Positions 36,037 to 44,411 of a stretch of 64,000 bases of DNA are shown one piece after another; position 1 is the first letter of the stretch, and every line of letters starts with the position of its first letter. This DNA comes from Nitrospira japonica (GTDB taxonomy: Bacteria > Nitrospirota > Nitrospiria > Nitrospirales > Nitrospiraceae), in NCBI RefSeq assembly GCF_900169565.1, contig NZ_LT828648.1, forward strand, positions 62,001-126,000. Direction: 5' to 3'. The position numbers and the translations under genes are program-made. The notes beneath the pieces are model-generated. The model saw nothing but the letters and a program-made list of their open reading frames with translations, was not told the origin of the DNA and made no database searches.

Positions 36037-37332
36037 CTAGAGATTCTTGGCCCGATAGGTCAGCATGCGTGGCTGCGTGTATTCTTCGATGACTTTCATC
36101 GCAGCCTCTCGGTCCTTGTCATCGGGAAGCGTGGCCAGGTATTGCTTTTTCAATTCGGGAGCGGGGTCCGGGATCAATCCGTAGCTCAAGACCGCCTCGA
36201 TCAGCGTGGGGCTTCCTCCCGCGGGCACTGCAAGCGAAAACGGCACTTTTCTGGTGTTTCCGCCTTTGATGAACGGATCAGGGATGGGGCCACGGAGGAT
36301 TTTGTCGTAGCCTAATCCGAACCGCTTCGTTTCCGAGGCCAATACGGCGCCGCGGATGTCTTTCACGGTAATTTCGAGAAAGAACTGCTTGAGGATCGGA
36401 TCACCGTCCGGAAAACTGTGTGGAAGGCTTCCCACCTTGACCAAGACCGTTCCTTCCACATTGGCCGAAGACTTGGCGGTTTCGATATCGATCCGCGGCA
36501 TCCATTCTGCCTGCAGATTCCGGTTCTTCAATAGGGTACCGGGAATGACGACCCCGCGGAACCAGTGACGGCCGATCGAACGCGTCATCGCCCCGCGCTT
36601 CGAGGTGGAACTGCCCGTCGAAGGCTCCATATGGCAGTCCTGGCAAATCGTGCCCTGCAGGATCTCTCCGGGAAGGTTCTTCTGTGTCACGTCCTTGACC
36701 TTGTCGAAATGACATGACGCGCAGAAATTCGCCCCTCGGTACAGATCGGATTGCATGGCCGGATGAACCAAATTTTCCTCGGGGTCCGCATAGGGACCGT
36801 ACATGGTCTTGTCCGGCTCAATCACGAACGTCGGCGGCGGCGCGGCAGTCGTCTGGACGGACTTGATGAGGTGACAGGAGGCGCAGCCGATCCCCTCGAT
36901 CTTCGGCTTGCCGGCCAGGACTTGCGTCACCATTTTTTCCGCATGCTGGGGAAACACGGTGGTTGACGGCACATGGCACGACAAACAGCGCGTGCGCTCC
37001 TCGGCCGTCGGATTCGTTTGAATCCACAAACCCAACACGGTTCGGAAGACCGGCGATTCCAGCGACGTCCCGTGCAGGAGAGCCGCATCCACACGGCCGA
37101 ACGTCTTCAGATCCGGAGTCTGTTCCCGCGCGCCCTTCCACTCTTCATAGTGGCGATCGTGGCACTGCTTGCAATCCTCCGAGCGGATGAAGATTTTCTC
37201 GATCTCGGAAATCCAATCGCCGGATGCCTGCCCGTCAGCCTTTTCGGCGATCGCGCGATCGTGAAAGAGACCGATCACGCCGATCGCCAGGAATAGGAAT
37301 GCTGCGGTGATGATCCGTCGTCTGCCTTGCAC
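36037..37332 (-). CDS. Pentaheme cytochrome c, c554-like (paralogue 1)
   Basis: A 431-residue protein with a basic N-terminus and hydrophobic signal (RRRIITAAFLFLAIGVIGLF). Five CxxCH sites are visible: C54-H58, C116-H120, C150-H154, C204-H208 and C230-H234. The C-terminal region is heme-free and beta-rich, as in its neighbour. Matching segments with paralogue 2 include GCASCHLIK/ACAQCHLIK and YGPYADPEENLVH/YGPYKDFSQNLAH. It lies 12 bases after the PDZ-like gene. A role in moving electrons between the membrane and periplasmic partners of the NXR-like system is inferred from context. Confidence 0.85.
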   Translation of the reverse strand: MQGRRRIITAAFLFLAIGVIGLFHDRAIAEKADGQASGDWISEIEKIFIRSEDCKQCHDRHYEEWKGAREQTPDLKTFGRVDAALLHGTSLESPVFRTVLGLWIQTNPTAEERTRCLSCHVPSTTVFPQHAEKMVTQVLAGKPKIEGIGCASCHLIKSVQTTAAPPPTFVIEPDKTMYGPYADPEENLVHPAMQSDLYRGANFCASCHFDKVKDVTQKNLPGEILQGTICQDCHMEPSTGSSTSKRGAMTRSIGRHWFRGVVIPGTLLKNRNLQAEWMPRIDIETAKSSANVEGTVLVKVGSLPHSFPDGDPILKQFFLEITVKDIRGAVLASETKRFGLGYDKILRGPIPDPFIKGGNTRKVPFSLAVPAGGSPTLIEAVLSYGLIPDPAPELKKQYLATLPDDKDREAAMKVIEEYTQPRMLTYRAKNL

Positions 37333-37344
37333 GGTCCGACCTTT

Positions 37345-37806
37345 CTAATCTCTCTTACAGCCCACGAAGTGGAAATTCACCCCCCAGCCGACCGGATCGC
37401 CGGGATCAGCCGGTTCATACGTCCCGACCGTAAAATTGCACTCTTTCATGGCCTTCTTGATCGCTCGTCCGAATTCCGGCATGTTCTTGATCTCGGTCTT
37501 GTCGATCTCCTTGATCACCGACCGAACTTTGATTCCTGCGTAGTCGGCCCGCGAGTTTCCGATGACTTCAAAGACCGCGACGCCTTGGGGCCGCTGGAGC
37601 TTCAACTCCTTCTGTATCTCTTCGTCGACTTCACCGACGACGACGCCGAATTCTTCACCAAGCTTGGCGGCCTCATCCTCCGTCATGGGACTTTGATCGA
37701 CTGCTTCGACCTGCGACACCACCAGAAATCCCATCAATCCTCCCCATAAACCGGCACACAGAAAAAAGGCCCTCCAGGGATGAAGGGCCTTTGTACGGGC
37801 TTTCAT
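37345..37806 (-). CDS. Exported PDZ-domain-like protein
   Basis: A 153-residue protein with a signal peptide (basic RTKALHPWRA, then FFLCAGLWGGLMGFLVVS, cleavage near VEA) and a small PDZ-like domain: VAVFEVIGNSRADYAGIKVR followed by SVIKEIDKTEIKNMPEFGRA. PDZ domains bind peptide tails; here a chaperone or assembly role in the periplasm is plausible but unproven. A terminator-like hairpin lies within the signal-peptide codons (37762-37792). It sits between the second NxrC-like gene and the pentaheme cytochromes. Confidence 0.75.
   Translation of the reverse strand: MKARTKALHPWRAFFLCAGLWGGLMGFLVVSQVEAVDQSPMTEDEAAKLGEEFGVVVGEVDEEIQKELKLQRPQGVAVFEVIGNSRADYAGIKVRSVIKEIDKTEIKNMPEFGRAIKKAMKECNFTVGTYEPADPGDPVGWGVNFHFVGCKRD
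37762..37792 (-). terminator. Terminator-like hairpin inside the start of the PDZ-like gene
   Basis: On the minus strand a perfect 9-bp stem (AAAGGCCCT with AGGGCCTTT, 10-nt loop) ends in a run of six T's. This has the form of an intrinsic terminator. It lies in codons 5-15 of the PDZ-like gene and about 75 bases past the stop of the NxrC-like gene at 37866. It may end a share of transcripts and so set the ratio of the downstream cytochromes. Confidence 0.6.
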
Positions 37807-37865
37807 ATGGTTGCGGTCTCTCCCCTCAACAGTCGTTCACGGACGAATCCATCCGGTTCGTCCAC

Positions 37866-38693
37866 TTAAAGATTGGCAGGATCGATCGACAGCTGAAACC
37901 AGGGGGCCACCGCCTTTTGGCCGTTCCGCTCCTTGTTCTCACCGTTCCATACGGCAAAAGACACGGTCTGCACTCGCCCAGGAATCAATTTCGCTTCGTT
38001 CTCCTGCTCTTCGCTTACCAGCGGCCTTCGCATGACGACGTGCCAGACCCCGTCTTTCCACAGGGCCTTGCCCTGCACGCGCCCTTGTTTCTCTTTGGTG
38101 GTCAACGTGCTGAATCCCCCTCCGATGAGATCCTCCACCGACGACACGCGCCTTGGGATCACCTCGAACGTCCGGACTCCTTCCCGCTGCTTATCCGTAT
38201 TCCTGGCCGCACGACGATCAATATCGCTCTGCCAATCGGCTTTCCAGTGCCAGATGTTGATGTAGTGATCGAGTTGCCCCATGCAGAAAAAGGCCGGGGC
38301 GTCTCCCAATGGAAGGCCGATCGCCACTCCATCTCGAAAAGTACCGGGGGTGAGCCGATCGTTCTTGGTATTGTCCTGCCACTCAAGGAGGAAGGCCAAG
38401 TCGGTGCCGTTATGGACGGCTCGAACCGTCAACGCCCGCGCCGTCGGCTCGGGCCAAACCGGCCTGGTGATGATCTGGCCGCTGAGCGGCAGCGTCATCG
38501 GTGAAATTTTTGCCCACGCGGCATCCTCGGGAGTCGACGGGAGATCACCCTGCGCATAATGCGCCCGGATCACCATCCCCTCCGAACTGACCAAAGGAAT
38601 CCCCAGTCCTCCGAGGACGCCCGCGACGACGAGGATAAAAGAGAAGAGCGCCAGAAGAGAACGGGAAGCCGTCTTCGTCGTCATACGTCCCAT
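37866..38693 (-). CDS. NxrC-like heme-b gamma subunit (ethylbenzene-dehydrogenase-type)
   Basis: A 275-residue exported or membrane-anchored protein. The N-terminal hydrophobic segment (LLALFSFILVVAGVLGGLG) is followed by the type II DMSO-reductase gamma-subunit fold seen in NxrC and EbdC. Shared signatures with the 44412 gene are LPLSGQIITRP, LEWQDNTKND, VSSVEDLIGGGFSTLTT and SFAVWNGENKERNGQKA. Such subunits bind heme b and pass electrons from the iron-sulfur beta subunit to a c-type cytochrome. The start at 38693 has GAGGG upstream. It follows the NHL gene by 91 bases. Confidence 0.8.
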   Translation of the reverse strand: MGRMTTKTASRSLLALFSFILVVAGVLGGLGIPLVSSEGMVIRAHYAQGDLPSTPEDAAWAKISPMTLPLSGQIITRPVWPEPTARALTVRAVHNGTDLAFLLEWQDNTKNDRLTPGTFRDGVAIGLPLGDAPAFFCMGQLDHYINIWHWKADWQSDIDRRAARNTDKQREGVRTFEVIPRRVSSVEDLIGGGFSTLTTKEKQGRVQGKALWKDGVWHVVMRRPLVSEEQENEAKLIPGRVQTVSFAVWNGENKERNGQKAVAPWFQLSIDPANL

Positions 38694-38784
38694 GAAAGGC
38701 CCTCGGATGACCGACGCAACCGGACTCGACGATGCCACAATACCACACTTTTCCGGCGAGACCAATCCGGATGCGGCCGTGTTC

Positions 38785-40038
38785 CTACCGAAGTCGCACG
38801 CGACGAATCTTGTTTTCCCCACGCTCACAGATGTAGAGGTGCCCGCGCGAATCCAGTGAGAGCCCGACAGGAGAATTCACGACCGCGTCCACGCCCAAGA
38901 GTCCATCGCCGTGTTTCAGTCCTCCGGCCGCCTCCTTCGCCACGAATCGCGCAGCACCGCAGCCGCCCATGTTCTTGTCTTCATATCCGCTGTCGCCGTT
39001 GCCGGCGACGGTGGTGATGATCCCGGTGACCGCATCCACCCGACGAACACGATGGTTCATCGTATCGGAAACGTATAGGTTGTCCTCGTCATCCAATACG
39101 ACGGCCTCAGGAGCATGCAGCATCGCACGGACGGCCGGCTTTCCATCGCCGTCATATCCGTACCGACAGACACCGGCCACGGTCGAAATCACACCGGTCT
39201 CTCGATCGACCTTTCGCACACGATTGCTTCCCTTGTCGACGATGATGACATGTCCCTTACGGTCCACACCGATGCCGACCACATCATAGAGACGCGCGTC
39301 CAAAGCCGGGCGACCGTCGTCGAGATACATGGACATATCCAACCCATCGGAGCACACGGGCATCAGCCATCCGTGATCGTCGCTGAAATCGATTCCGATG
39401 GCGTCTCCCGACAGCACGACGAGGTTTCTGGCGACCAACGGCTGCTCCCGAGCGTCGTCCTCGGCCGTCCAGGTTCCCGCGATCGTGGTGACCATGCCGG
39501 AGGAGGGGTCGTACCGGCGAATCCTGTGGGCCTGAGTATCCGCGATATACAGGACATCGTCCTTGTCAAACGCGATCGCGGCGGGCCAGGTCAGATTCAC
39601 ATCCAACGCCGGGCCGTCCCCGTTGAAGCCATGCTGTCCCGTTCCGACGACGGTGGTAATGATTCCCGTGTCATGGGCGACTTTTCTGATGCGATTACTG
39701 CCGGAGTCACAGATATAGAGATCATTACGGGAGTCGAATGCGACGTCAAGCGGCAGATACAACCCGGCTTCCCCGCAGAGGCCTTCATCACCGCTATAGC
39801 AGGTTTCACCTATTCCGGCGAAGTTGTGGAGGGTGCCTTCCTGGAGATCGACGCGTCGAACTCGGTCGGACCCGGACTCGGCAAAATACAGCCACCGCTC
39901 GTCTCGGTCCACGGCGGCGTGATGCGGTAAAGGAATACCGGCTTTCACGGCGCGTTTTCCGTCTCCGGTGCTGCGTGCCTTTCCGTTCCCGGCAAACGTT
40001 TCGATATAGCCCAGTGCCAGCTGAACTTCTGTTTCCAT
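38785..40038 (-). CDS. NHL-repeat beta-propeller protein
   Basis: A 417-residue protein made almost wholly of NHL-type repeats, each with a pattern like VDRETGVISTVAGVCRYGYD or LYICDSGSNRIRKVAHDTGI; about six blades can be counted. NHL propellers are usually binding scaffolds. No signal peptide is visible at METEVQLALGY, so it appears cytoplasmic. It starts 24 bases after tatA and is part of the long operon. Role in the system is unknown; it may serve as an assembly platform. Confidence 0.88.
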   Translation of the reverse strand: METEVQLALGYIETFAGNGKARSTGDGKRAVKAGIPLPHHAAVDRDERWLYFAESGSDRVRRVDLQEGTLHNFAGIGETCYSGDEGLCGEAGLYLPLDVAFDSRNDLYICDSGSNRIRKVAHDTGIITTVVGTGQHGFNGDGPALDVNLTWPAAIAFDKDDVLYIADTQAHRIRRYDPSSGMVTTIAGTWTAEDDAREQPLVARNLVVLSGDAIGIDFSDDHGWLMPVCSDGLDMSMYLDDGRPALDARLYDVVGIGVDRKGHVIIVDKGSNRVRKVDRETGVISTVAGVCRYGYDGDGKPAVRAMLHAPEAVVLDDEDNLYVSDTMNHRVRRVDAVTGIITTVAGNGDSGYEDKNMGGCGAARFVAKEAAGGLKHGDGLLGVDAVVNSPVGLSLDSRGHLYICERGENKIRRVRLR

Positions 40039-40062
40039 TTTTAGCGCGATGCCCCTCGTATC

Positions 40063-40335
40063 CTATGCGTGGGACACCGGCTGCGGAGCCGGTTGATCCG
40101 CCACCGGCGCCTGCGGAGATGCTGACGGGATGGCCTGCTGCGGGGTCGCCGCCTGTTGCTGAGTCGCCTGCTGTGCCTCCGCTTCAATCGCCTCCGCCTC
40201 ATGGACGGACTTCTTGAATCCCTTGATGGCCTTCCCGATTCCTTCTCCCAATTGCGGGAGCTTACCGGCGCCGAAAATGATCAATACGATGAACAGGATG
40301 AGGATCAACTCTGTAAAACCAAGACTCCCAAACAT
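40063..40335 (-). CDS. tatA: Twin-arginine translocase subunit TatA/E
   Basis: A 90-residue protein with the TatA layout: one N-terminal membrane helix ([13 protein letters not shown]), the hinge [22 protein letters not shown] as an amphipathic helix, then an Ala/Gln/Pro-rich tail. TatA oligomers form the conduit for folded, cofactor-loaded proteins. Its position within a respiratory cluster suggests a dedicated copy for exporting cluster proteins. No tatB or tatC is nearby. Confidence 0.93.
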   Translation of the reverse strand: MFGSLGFTELILILFIVLIIFGAGKLPQLGEGIGKAIKGFKKSVHEAEAIEAEAQQATQQQAATPQQAIPSASPQAPVADQPAPQPVSHA

Positions 40336-40359
40336 GGCATGTTCCTCCGTATGGGTGTG

Positions 40360-41169
40360 TCAGGACGGGCTGCTTTCCTTGCTCCGTTTGGCAAACCGCT
40401 CTTTCAAACGCTGGCGCGCCTGTTCAGCCTGTTCGAACATTTTACACTTATCATACACGCTGATGAGATTGTAGTACGCCAACGGCTCGTCGGGATTCTG
40501 TTCGACCGCATCTTCCATGACCTTGATGGCGAGATCGGACTTCTTGTGATTCAACGCCAGCTCCATCAGCTTGAAACTGGCTTCAAGGTGCTTCGGATCC
40601 AGTTCAAGCGTGCGCAGGTAGCACTGGATGGCCATGTCGATTGTATTGTAGTCGGAGACCTGCGGGTTATCGAGATCCACATAAACCCCGGCGATATTGT
40701 ACCAGGCGATGGGGTCATCCGGCGTGATCTCCACGAGCCGCTCGTAGTATCCCTTGGCTTCCATGTACTTCTTCTTGTCCGCATAGACTCGGCCAAGATT
40801 GAAGAGCGCCAACACGTCGTATTGGAACACGTCAAGGGCGTGCTTGAATTCCGTCTCCGCCTCGTCCGACATGTTCTTGGTCGCATAGATCGTCCCCAGA
40901 TTCGAGTAGTACATGGCCAGCGACCGATTCATTTCTGCGCGCAGCCCTTCGGCCATTTCGATGGATTTCTTGACCTCCACGAGCGCGTCGTCGAGACGCC
41001 CCTTGCTGAAATACAACTCGCCCAGACGGCAACGGGCCTGGAAATCGTCAGGTTCCGCCGCCAACAGCTTCTCAATTTCGGCAATTTCTTCGTCAGGATT
41101 CAACGGCTGATCGTTCGGATCGACCGCCGCGCGGCTCTGCTCTACCGGCACACTCGTATCATCGCTCAT
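40360..41169 (-). CDS. TPR-repeat protein
   Basis: A 269-residue soluble protein with about five tetratricopeptide repeats, for example ALFNLGRVYADKKKYMEAKG, YYERLVEITPDDPIAWYNIA and KHLEASFKLMELALNHKKSD. No signal peptide. Likely a protein-interaction scaffold. It lies 24 bases before tatA and 30 bases after the membrane-protein gene, so it is in the same transcription unit. Confidence 0.85.
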   Translation of the reverse strand: MSDDTSVPVEQSRAAVDPNDQPLNPDEEIAEIEKLLAAEPDDFQARCRLGELYFSKGRLDDALVEVKKSIEMAEGLRAEMNRSLAMYYSNLGTIYATKNMSDEAETEFKHALDVFQYDVLALFNLGRVYADKKKYMEAKGYYERLVEITPDDPIAWYNIAGVYVDLDNPQVSDYNTIDMAIQCYLRTLELDPKHLEASFKLMELALNHKKSDLAIKVMEDAVEQNPDEPLAYYNLISVYDKCKMFEQAEQARQRLKERFAKRSKESSPS

Positions 41170-41199
41170 AGGAAGTTCCCACCTGTCCTCAACAGTGCG

Positions 41200-42327
41200 T
41201 TAAACATGATCCCCCGCGAGTCGATCAGATCCGCTCAGCATGGGCGCTCCGACCGCGGACGGGGCTTCCAACGGTTCCCGTCGATACCGATCCATCGTCA
41301 ACAACATGACGCCCAACACGACCATCAGCGTCAGATTCGAATAGAGCAAGGCATATCCCGCGATAAACATGAGTCCCAGACCATAGCCGGCTAGCCTTCC
41401 CATGGTCAACAGCCTGATTACGGTGTAGGACCAGCAAAGAAGCCCGGCCATATACAGCGCAAAGGGCAGGTAAAAGGTGTATCCCATTCCAAACTGGAAA
41501 ATCCACCCAATGCCGTCGGCACCCTTGCGGATGTTGCTGGCCATGACGGGGTCGTACCGACTCAGGAGATAATCCAAGAAGAGCAGGACCGTGAAGATAG
41601 TTCCAGCTGTTCCCCAAAACCAGATGGCCCGACGACGTTGATGCTGGTTCCGCGAGCGAAAGGACAGTCCGCGGCCGTAGGCTCCGTACACCAAAATGCT
41701 GGCCAGCACCATCAGCGCTTCTCCCCCGCGGTGGAATTCGTAGACGAAGGGAGGAGCGATCACGGTGCCAAGAAAACTAAAGAAGGTGGACACCATCTGA
41801 TAATAGAGCCATCCGGATATTCCGAGCAGATACACGACGCCCAACACCCGATGAGACCAGTCGTGATGAGTCATGAGGTACTCGGTCATCAACAGCACGA
41901 TCGCCGTCAAGGCGGTCAGGTTGTAGATGGCCGAACCAATCATGGTCGGCGGAACGAACAAAAATCCCACCGTCAACAACAGCAGCAGCGCCACACAAGG
42001 AACCGTCACGATGTTCAAGCCGCCCCAGCCGCGACTGGCAAGCCGATTCGTCAGTCCAAGAACGAGCCCCAAGAACAAGAGAATCGCCACGGCATTGAGA
42101 AGCCATTGCCCGATCTCCGTCAGCGCCGTGAACGTGGGGATGATCCATTGATGATCGGCCGCCAGCTTGCTGAGGTGCATCCCCAGGCGGGACACGAGCC
42201 GGTACAATATCAATTCCAGGAAGGACACCAGGAGTACAAGCTTGATCGTATATTGAAACAGGAGCGGTTGATCGGTCAGCTTTCCGGTCACGCGCTCCAT
42301 GGTTTTCGTCGACACTGTCACGATCAT
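41200..42327 (-). CDS. Polytopic membrane protein of unknown function
   Basis: A 375-residue protein with about nine or ten hydrophobic helices (FQYTIKLVLLVSFLELILYR, GLNIVTVPCVALLLLLTVGF, LTLMVVLGVMLLTMD). Several helices carry His (TEYLMTHHDWSHRVLGVVYL and YEFHRGGEALMVLA), which could ligate heme b as in cytochrome b-type quinol oxidases, but I cannot confirm this. The start at MIVTVSTKTM is chosen since the longer frame overlaps the upstream gene. Its place in the operon suggests a membrane partner for the electron-transfer proteins. Confidence 0.7.
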   Translation of the reverse strand: MIVTVSTKTMERVTGKLTDQPLLFQYTIKLVLLVSFLELILYRLVSRLGMHLSKLAADHQWIIPTFTALTEIGQWLLNAVAILLFLGLVLGLTNRLASRGWGGLNIVTVPCVALLLLLTVGFLFVPPTMIGSAIYNLTALTAIVLLMTEYLMTHHDWSHRVLGVVYLLGISGWLYYQMVSTFFSFLGTVIAPPFVYEFHRGGEALMVLASILVYGAYGRGLSFRSRNQHQRRRAIWFWGTAGTIFTVLLFLDYLLSRYDPVMASNIRKGADGIGWIFQFGMGYTFYLPFALYMAGLLCWSYTVIRLLTMGRLAGYGLGLMFIAGYALLYSNLTLMVVLGVMLLTMDRYRREPLEAPSAVGAPMLSGSDRLAGDHV

Positions 42328-42389
42328 ACTCCGCGTCCAGCGTTGAACATAATCCGACTCGGGAAGAAATCGGTTAACGACGCCCGCTC

Positions 42390-44168
42390 TTACGAGCGTG
42401 CAACCGCCGCCCGTTCGGTTTCCGATTTCGCCCGCGCGATATACAGAAGACCATCCGCCATCGAGTAGTTGAACGGCAACTCGCACACGACTTCGCTGAC
42501 CTTTTCGTACACATGTTGGTACAGCCGCTCCGCTTGATCCGGGGTCATGCCTTCCTGCACCTCATAGAAAAATCCCAGGCTCAGATCTTCCGCCGACGGC
42601 CGCATGATCCGTCGAATGCCGTATCCGCCTGGATCACTCATGATAGGAGCTTCCTTTTCGAGGTCGAAGAGGCAGGGCTGGCAGGAAAATCCGTACGAAT
42701 CGTGGAGCTTCTTGTTATCGACGATGAAATTCATCGTCTCAAGCGCTTCCTCCTCTTTCTCGGTTGGGAATCCCACGATGATGTAGCAGTGGACGGCAAT
42801 GCCGAGATCCACACAATCGTTCGCGATGCGGCGGACCCATTCCTGCTGGATGCCCTTCTTCATGAAATCCATGATCCGCTGGTTGAACGATTCCAACCCG
42901 AACACGATCTTCAGGCAACCGGCATCGTGCATGGAGGACAAGAGTTCCTTCGTGAGATGTTTTTCGAATCTCATCTCGCAGGTCCACTTGATATCGAGCC
43001 GCCGGTCGATCATTTGTTGGCACAATCGCTTGGTCGGCGACAAGGCGAAGCATTCATCGGTAAAAAAGAACCGCCGGACCCCGTATCGCTGCTTGAGCCA
43101 TTCCAATTCTTCAATCGTCCGGCCCGGGTCCTTTTGGCGGAAGTTCTGGTGATCAAGCGTGAGCGCACAAAACGCGCAATCTTTGTAATAGCAGCCCCGT
43201 GAAAATTGCACGGGCAACACCGGCTCGGGGGACAAGTATCGGTCGAGCGGAAATCCGTCGTAATTGGGGGCCGGAAGCTGATTGACGTTTTCGGAATAAA
43301 ACGGCTGATTGACGATGATCCGGTCGTTCTGGCGATAAATCAGATTGGGAACCTTGCTGAAATCCTTTTTCCCGGCCATCTGATTGACCAATTCCAGCAG
43401 GGCGGTTTCGCCTTCGAAGACGACGATGTCGTCGGTGATTTCGAACAGGCTGGGACACCGGCGCAGATTATCGACCAGCCGCGTGAAAATGCTTCCCCCG
43501 ATGGTGATGTGAATATCCGGGGCCGCTTCCTTGATCAAACGGCACAGCGTCAACCCGGGAATGATCTGCGAAGTGGCCGTGATCGATACCCCGACGAGTT
43601 CCGCATGATCCCGCACAATCGACGGAATGAAGCGCTCCCGGAACAGCGCAATGTACGGATTCTGCTGCTCGTCACGGATGACCTTCATCAAATCTTTTGA
43701 GGAATAAATGGAATAGGTGCTGAATTGGTTGTCCACGACCGTGAGCCTGGTCGGGAAATACAAGCTCGAGAGCACTTCCAACCACTTATCGATCAGAAAC
43801 AGGCTTTCTCGGTATCCCTCCATGTCATAGAAACCTTCGCCACGCAAGGTCGCTTTCGCCGGCTCGATGCGATCGACGAGATATGGGAACCGATCCAGCG
43901 ATTCCACGATCCTCGCGAGATGTTCCGCGCTGCCTGGTCCCGTCTCTCCCCGGTGTTCCCGCTCAAGCGCATTCTTCTTATCGATCAGGCCCTGATAGAG
44001 TTCGATGCCATAGGCCTGCGTCACGATATCGTCGAGCAGCTCGATCCCGAGATCACGCTGCGAGACGTTCGGAACACCAGCTTGAGTGAGAAACCCCGTG
44101 AGTGACGGGAGGCTCAGATATGGTTGGGACGGATGCCACGTCGGAGGGAAAAGCAAGGAGACTTTCAT
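42390..44168 (-). CDS. B12-binding-type radical SAM protein
   Basis: A 592-residue protein. The N-terminal part (KVSLLFPPTWHPSQPYLSLP; VGVSITATSQIIPGLTLCRL) resembles the cobalamin-binding domain of B12-dependent radical SAM enzymes. The radical SAM motif at about residues 331-339 is CYYKDCAFC, that is CX4CX2C rather than CX3CX2C, a variant seen in some members of this group. Later typical segments are FFFTDECFAL, KIVFGLESFNQRIMDFMKKG and CYIIVGFPTEKEEE. Substrate is not predictable. It is the first gene of the unit beginning after the strong terminator, so it may modify a protein, cofactor or lipid for this system. Confidence 0.85.
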   Translation of the reverse strand: MKVSLLFPPTWHPSQPYLSLPSLTGFLTQAGVPNVSQRDLGIELLDDIVTQAYGIELYQGLIDKKNALEREHRGETGPGSAEHLARIVESLDRFPYLVDRIEPAKATLRGEGFYDMEGYRESLFLIDKWLEVLSSLYFPTRLTVVDNQFSTYSIYSSKDLMKVIRDEQQNPYIALFRERFIPSIVRDHAELVGVSITATSQIIPGLTLCRLIKEAAPDIHITIGGSIFTRLVDNLRRCPSLFEITDDIVVFEGETALLELVNQMAGKKDFSKVPNLIYRQNDRIIVNQPFYSENVNQLPAPNYDGFPLDRYLSPEPVLPVQFSRGCYYKDCAFCALTLDHQNFRQKDPGRTIEELEWLKQRYGVRRFFFTDECFALSPTKRLCQQMIDRRLDIKWTCEMRFEKHLTKELLSSMHDAGCLKIVFGLESFNQRIMDFMKKGIQQEWVRRIANDCVDLGIAVHCYIIVGFPTEKEEEALETMNFIVDNKKLHDSYGFSCQPCLFDLEKEAPIMSDPGGYGIRRIMRPSAEDLSLGFFYEVQEGMTPDQAERLYQHVYEKVSEVVCELPFNYSMADGLLYIARAKSETERAAVARS

Positions 44169-44315
44169 AGGAAATCTCTACCCGACATATTTGAAAAATA
44201 AGACGAATTAGACGGAGATGATCGTATTTTATACACTCCGCCGCAGCCGAAAAGCAACCCTGACCACATCGAAAAACCTCTCGATCGAAGAGTGTTTCGG
44301 TTGACCGTGGAAAAG

Positions 44316-44362
44316 GGAAGGCCCCGGTCCGGATCACCGAGTGATCCGGACCGGGGCCTTCC
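44316..44362 (-). terminator. Strong intrinsic terminator after nxrC-like gene
   Basis: A perfect 22-bp GC-rich stem (44316-44337 with 44341-44362) and a CGA loop lie 50 bases past the stop of the nxrC-like gene, followed on the minus strand by CTTTTCC. It should isolate nxrC from the radical SAM gene. The remainder of 44169-44411 holds no gene. Confidence 0.8.
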
Positions 44363-44411
44363 GTGCTCTCACCGCAGGTCAGCCGAAGGCTGATGCGGTT
44401 CTTCTACTTGT

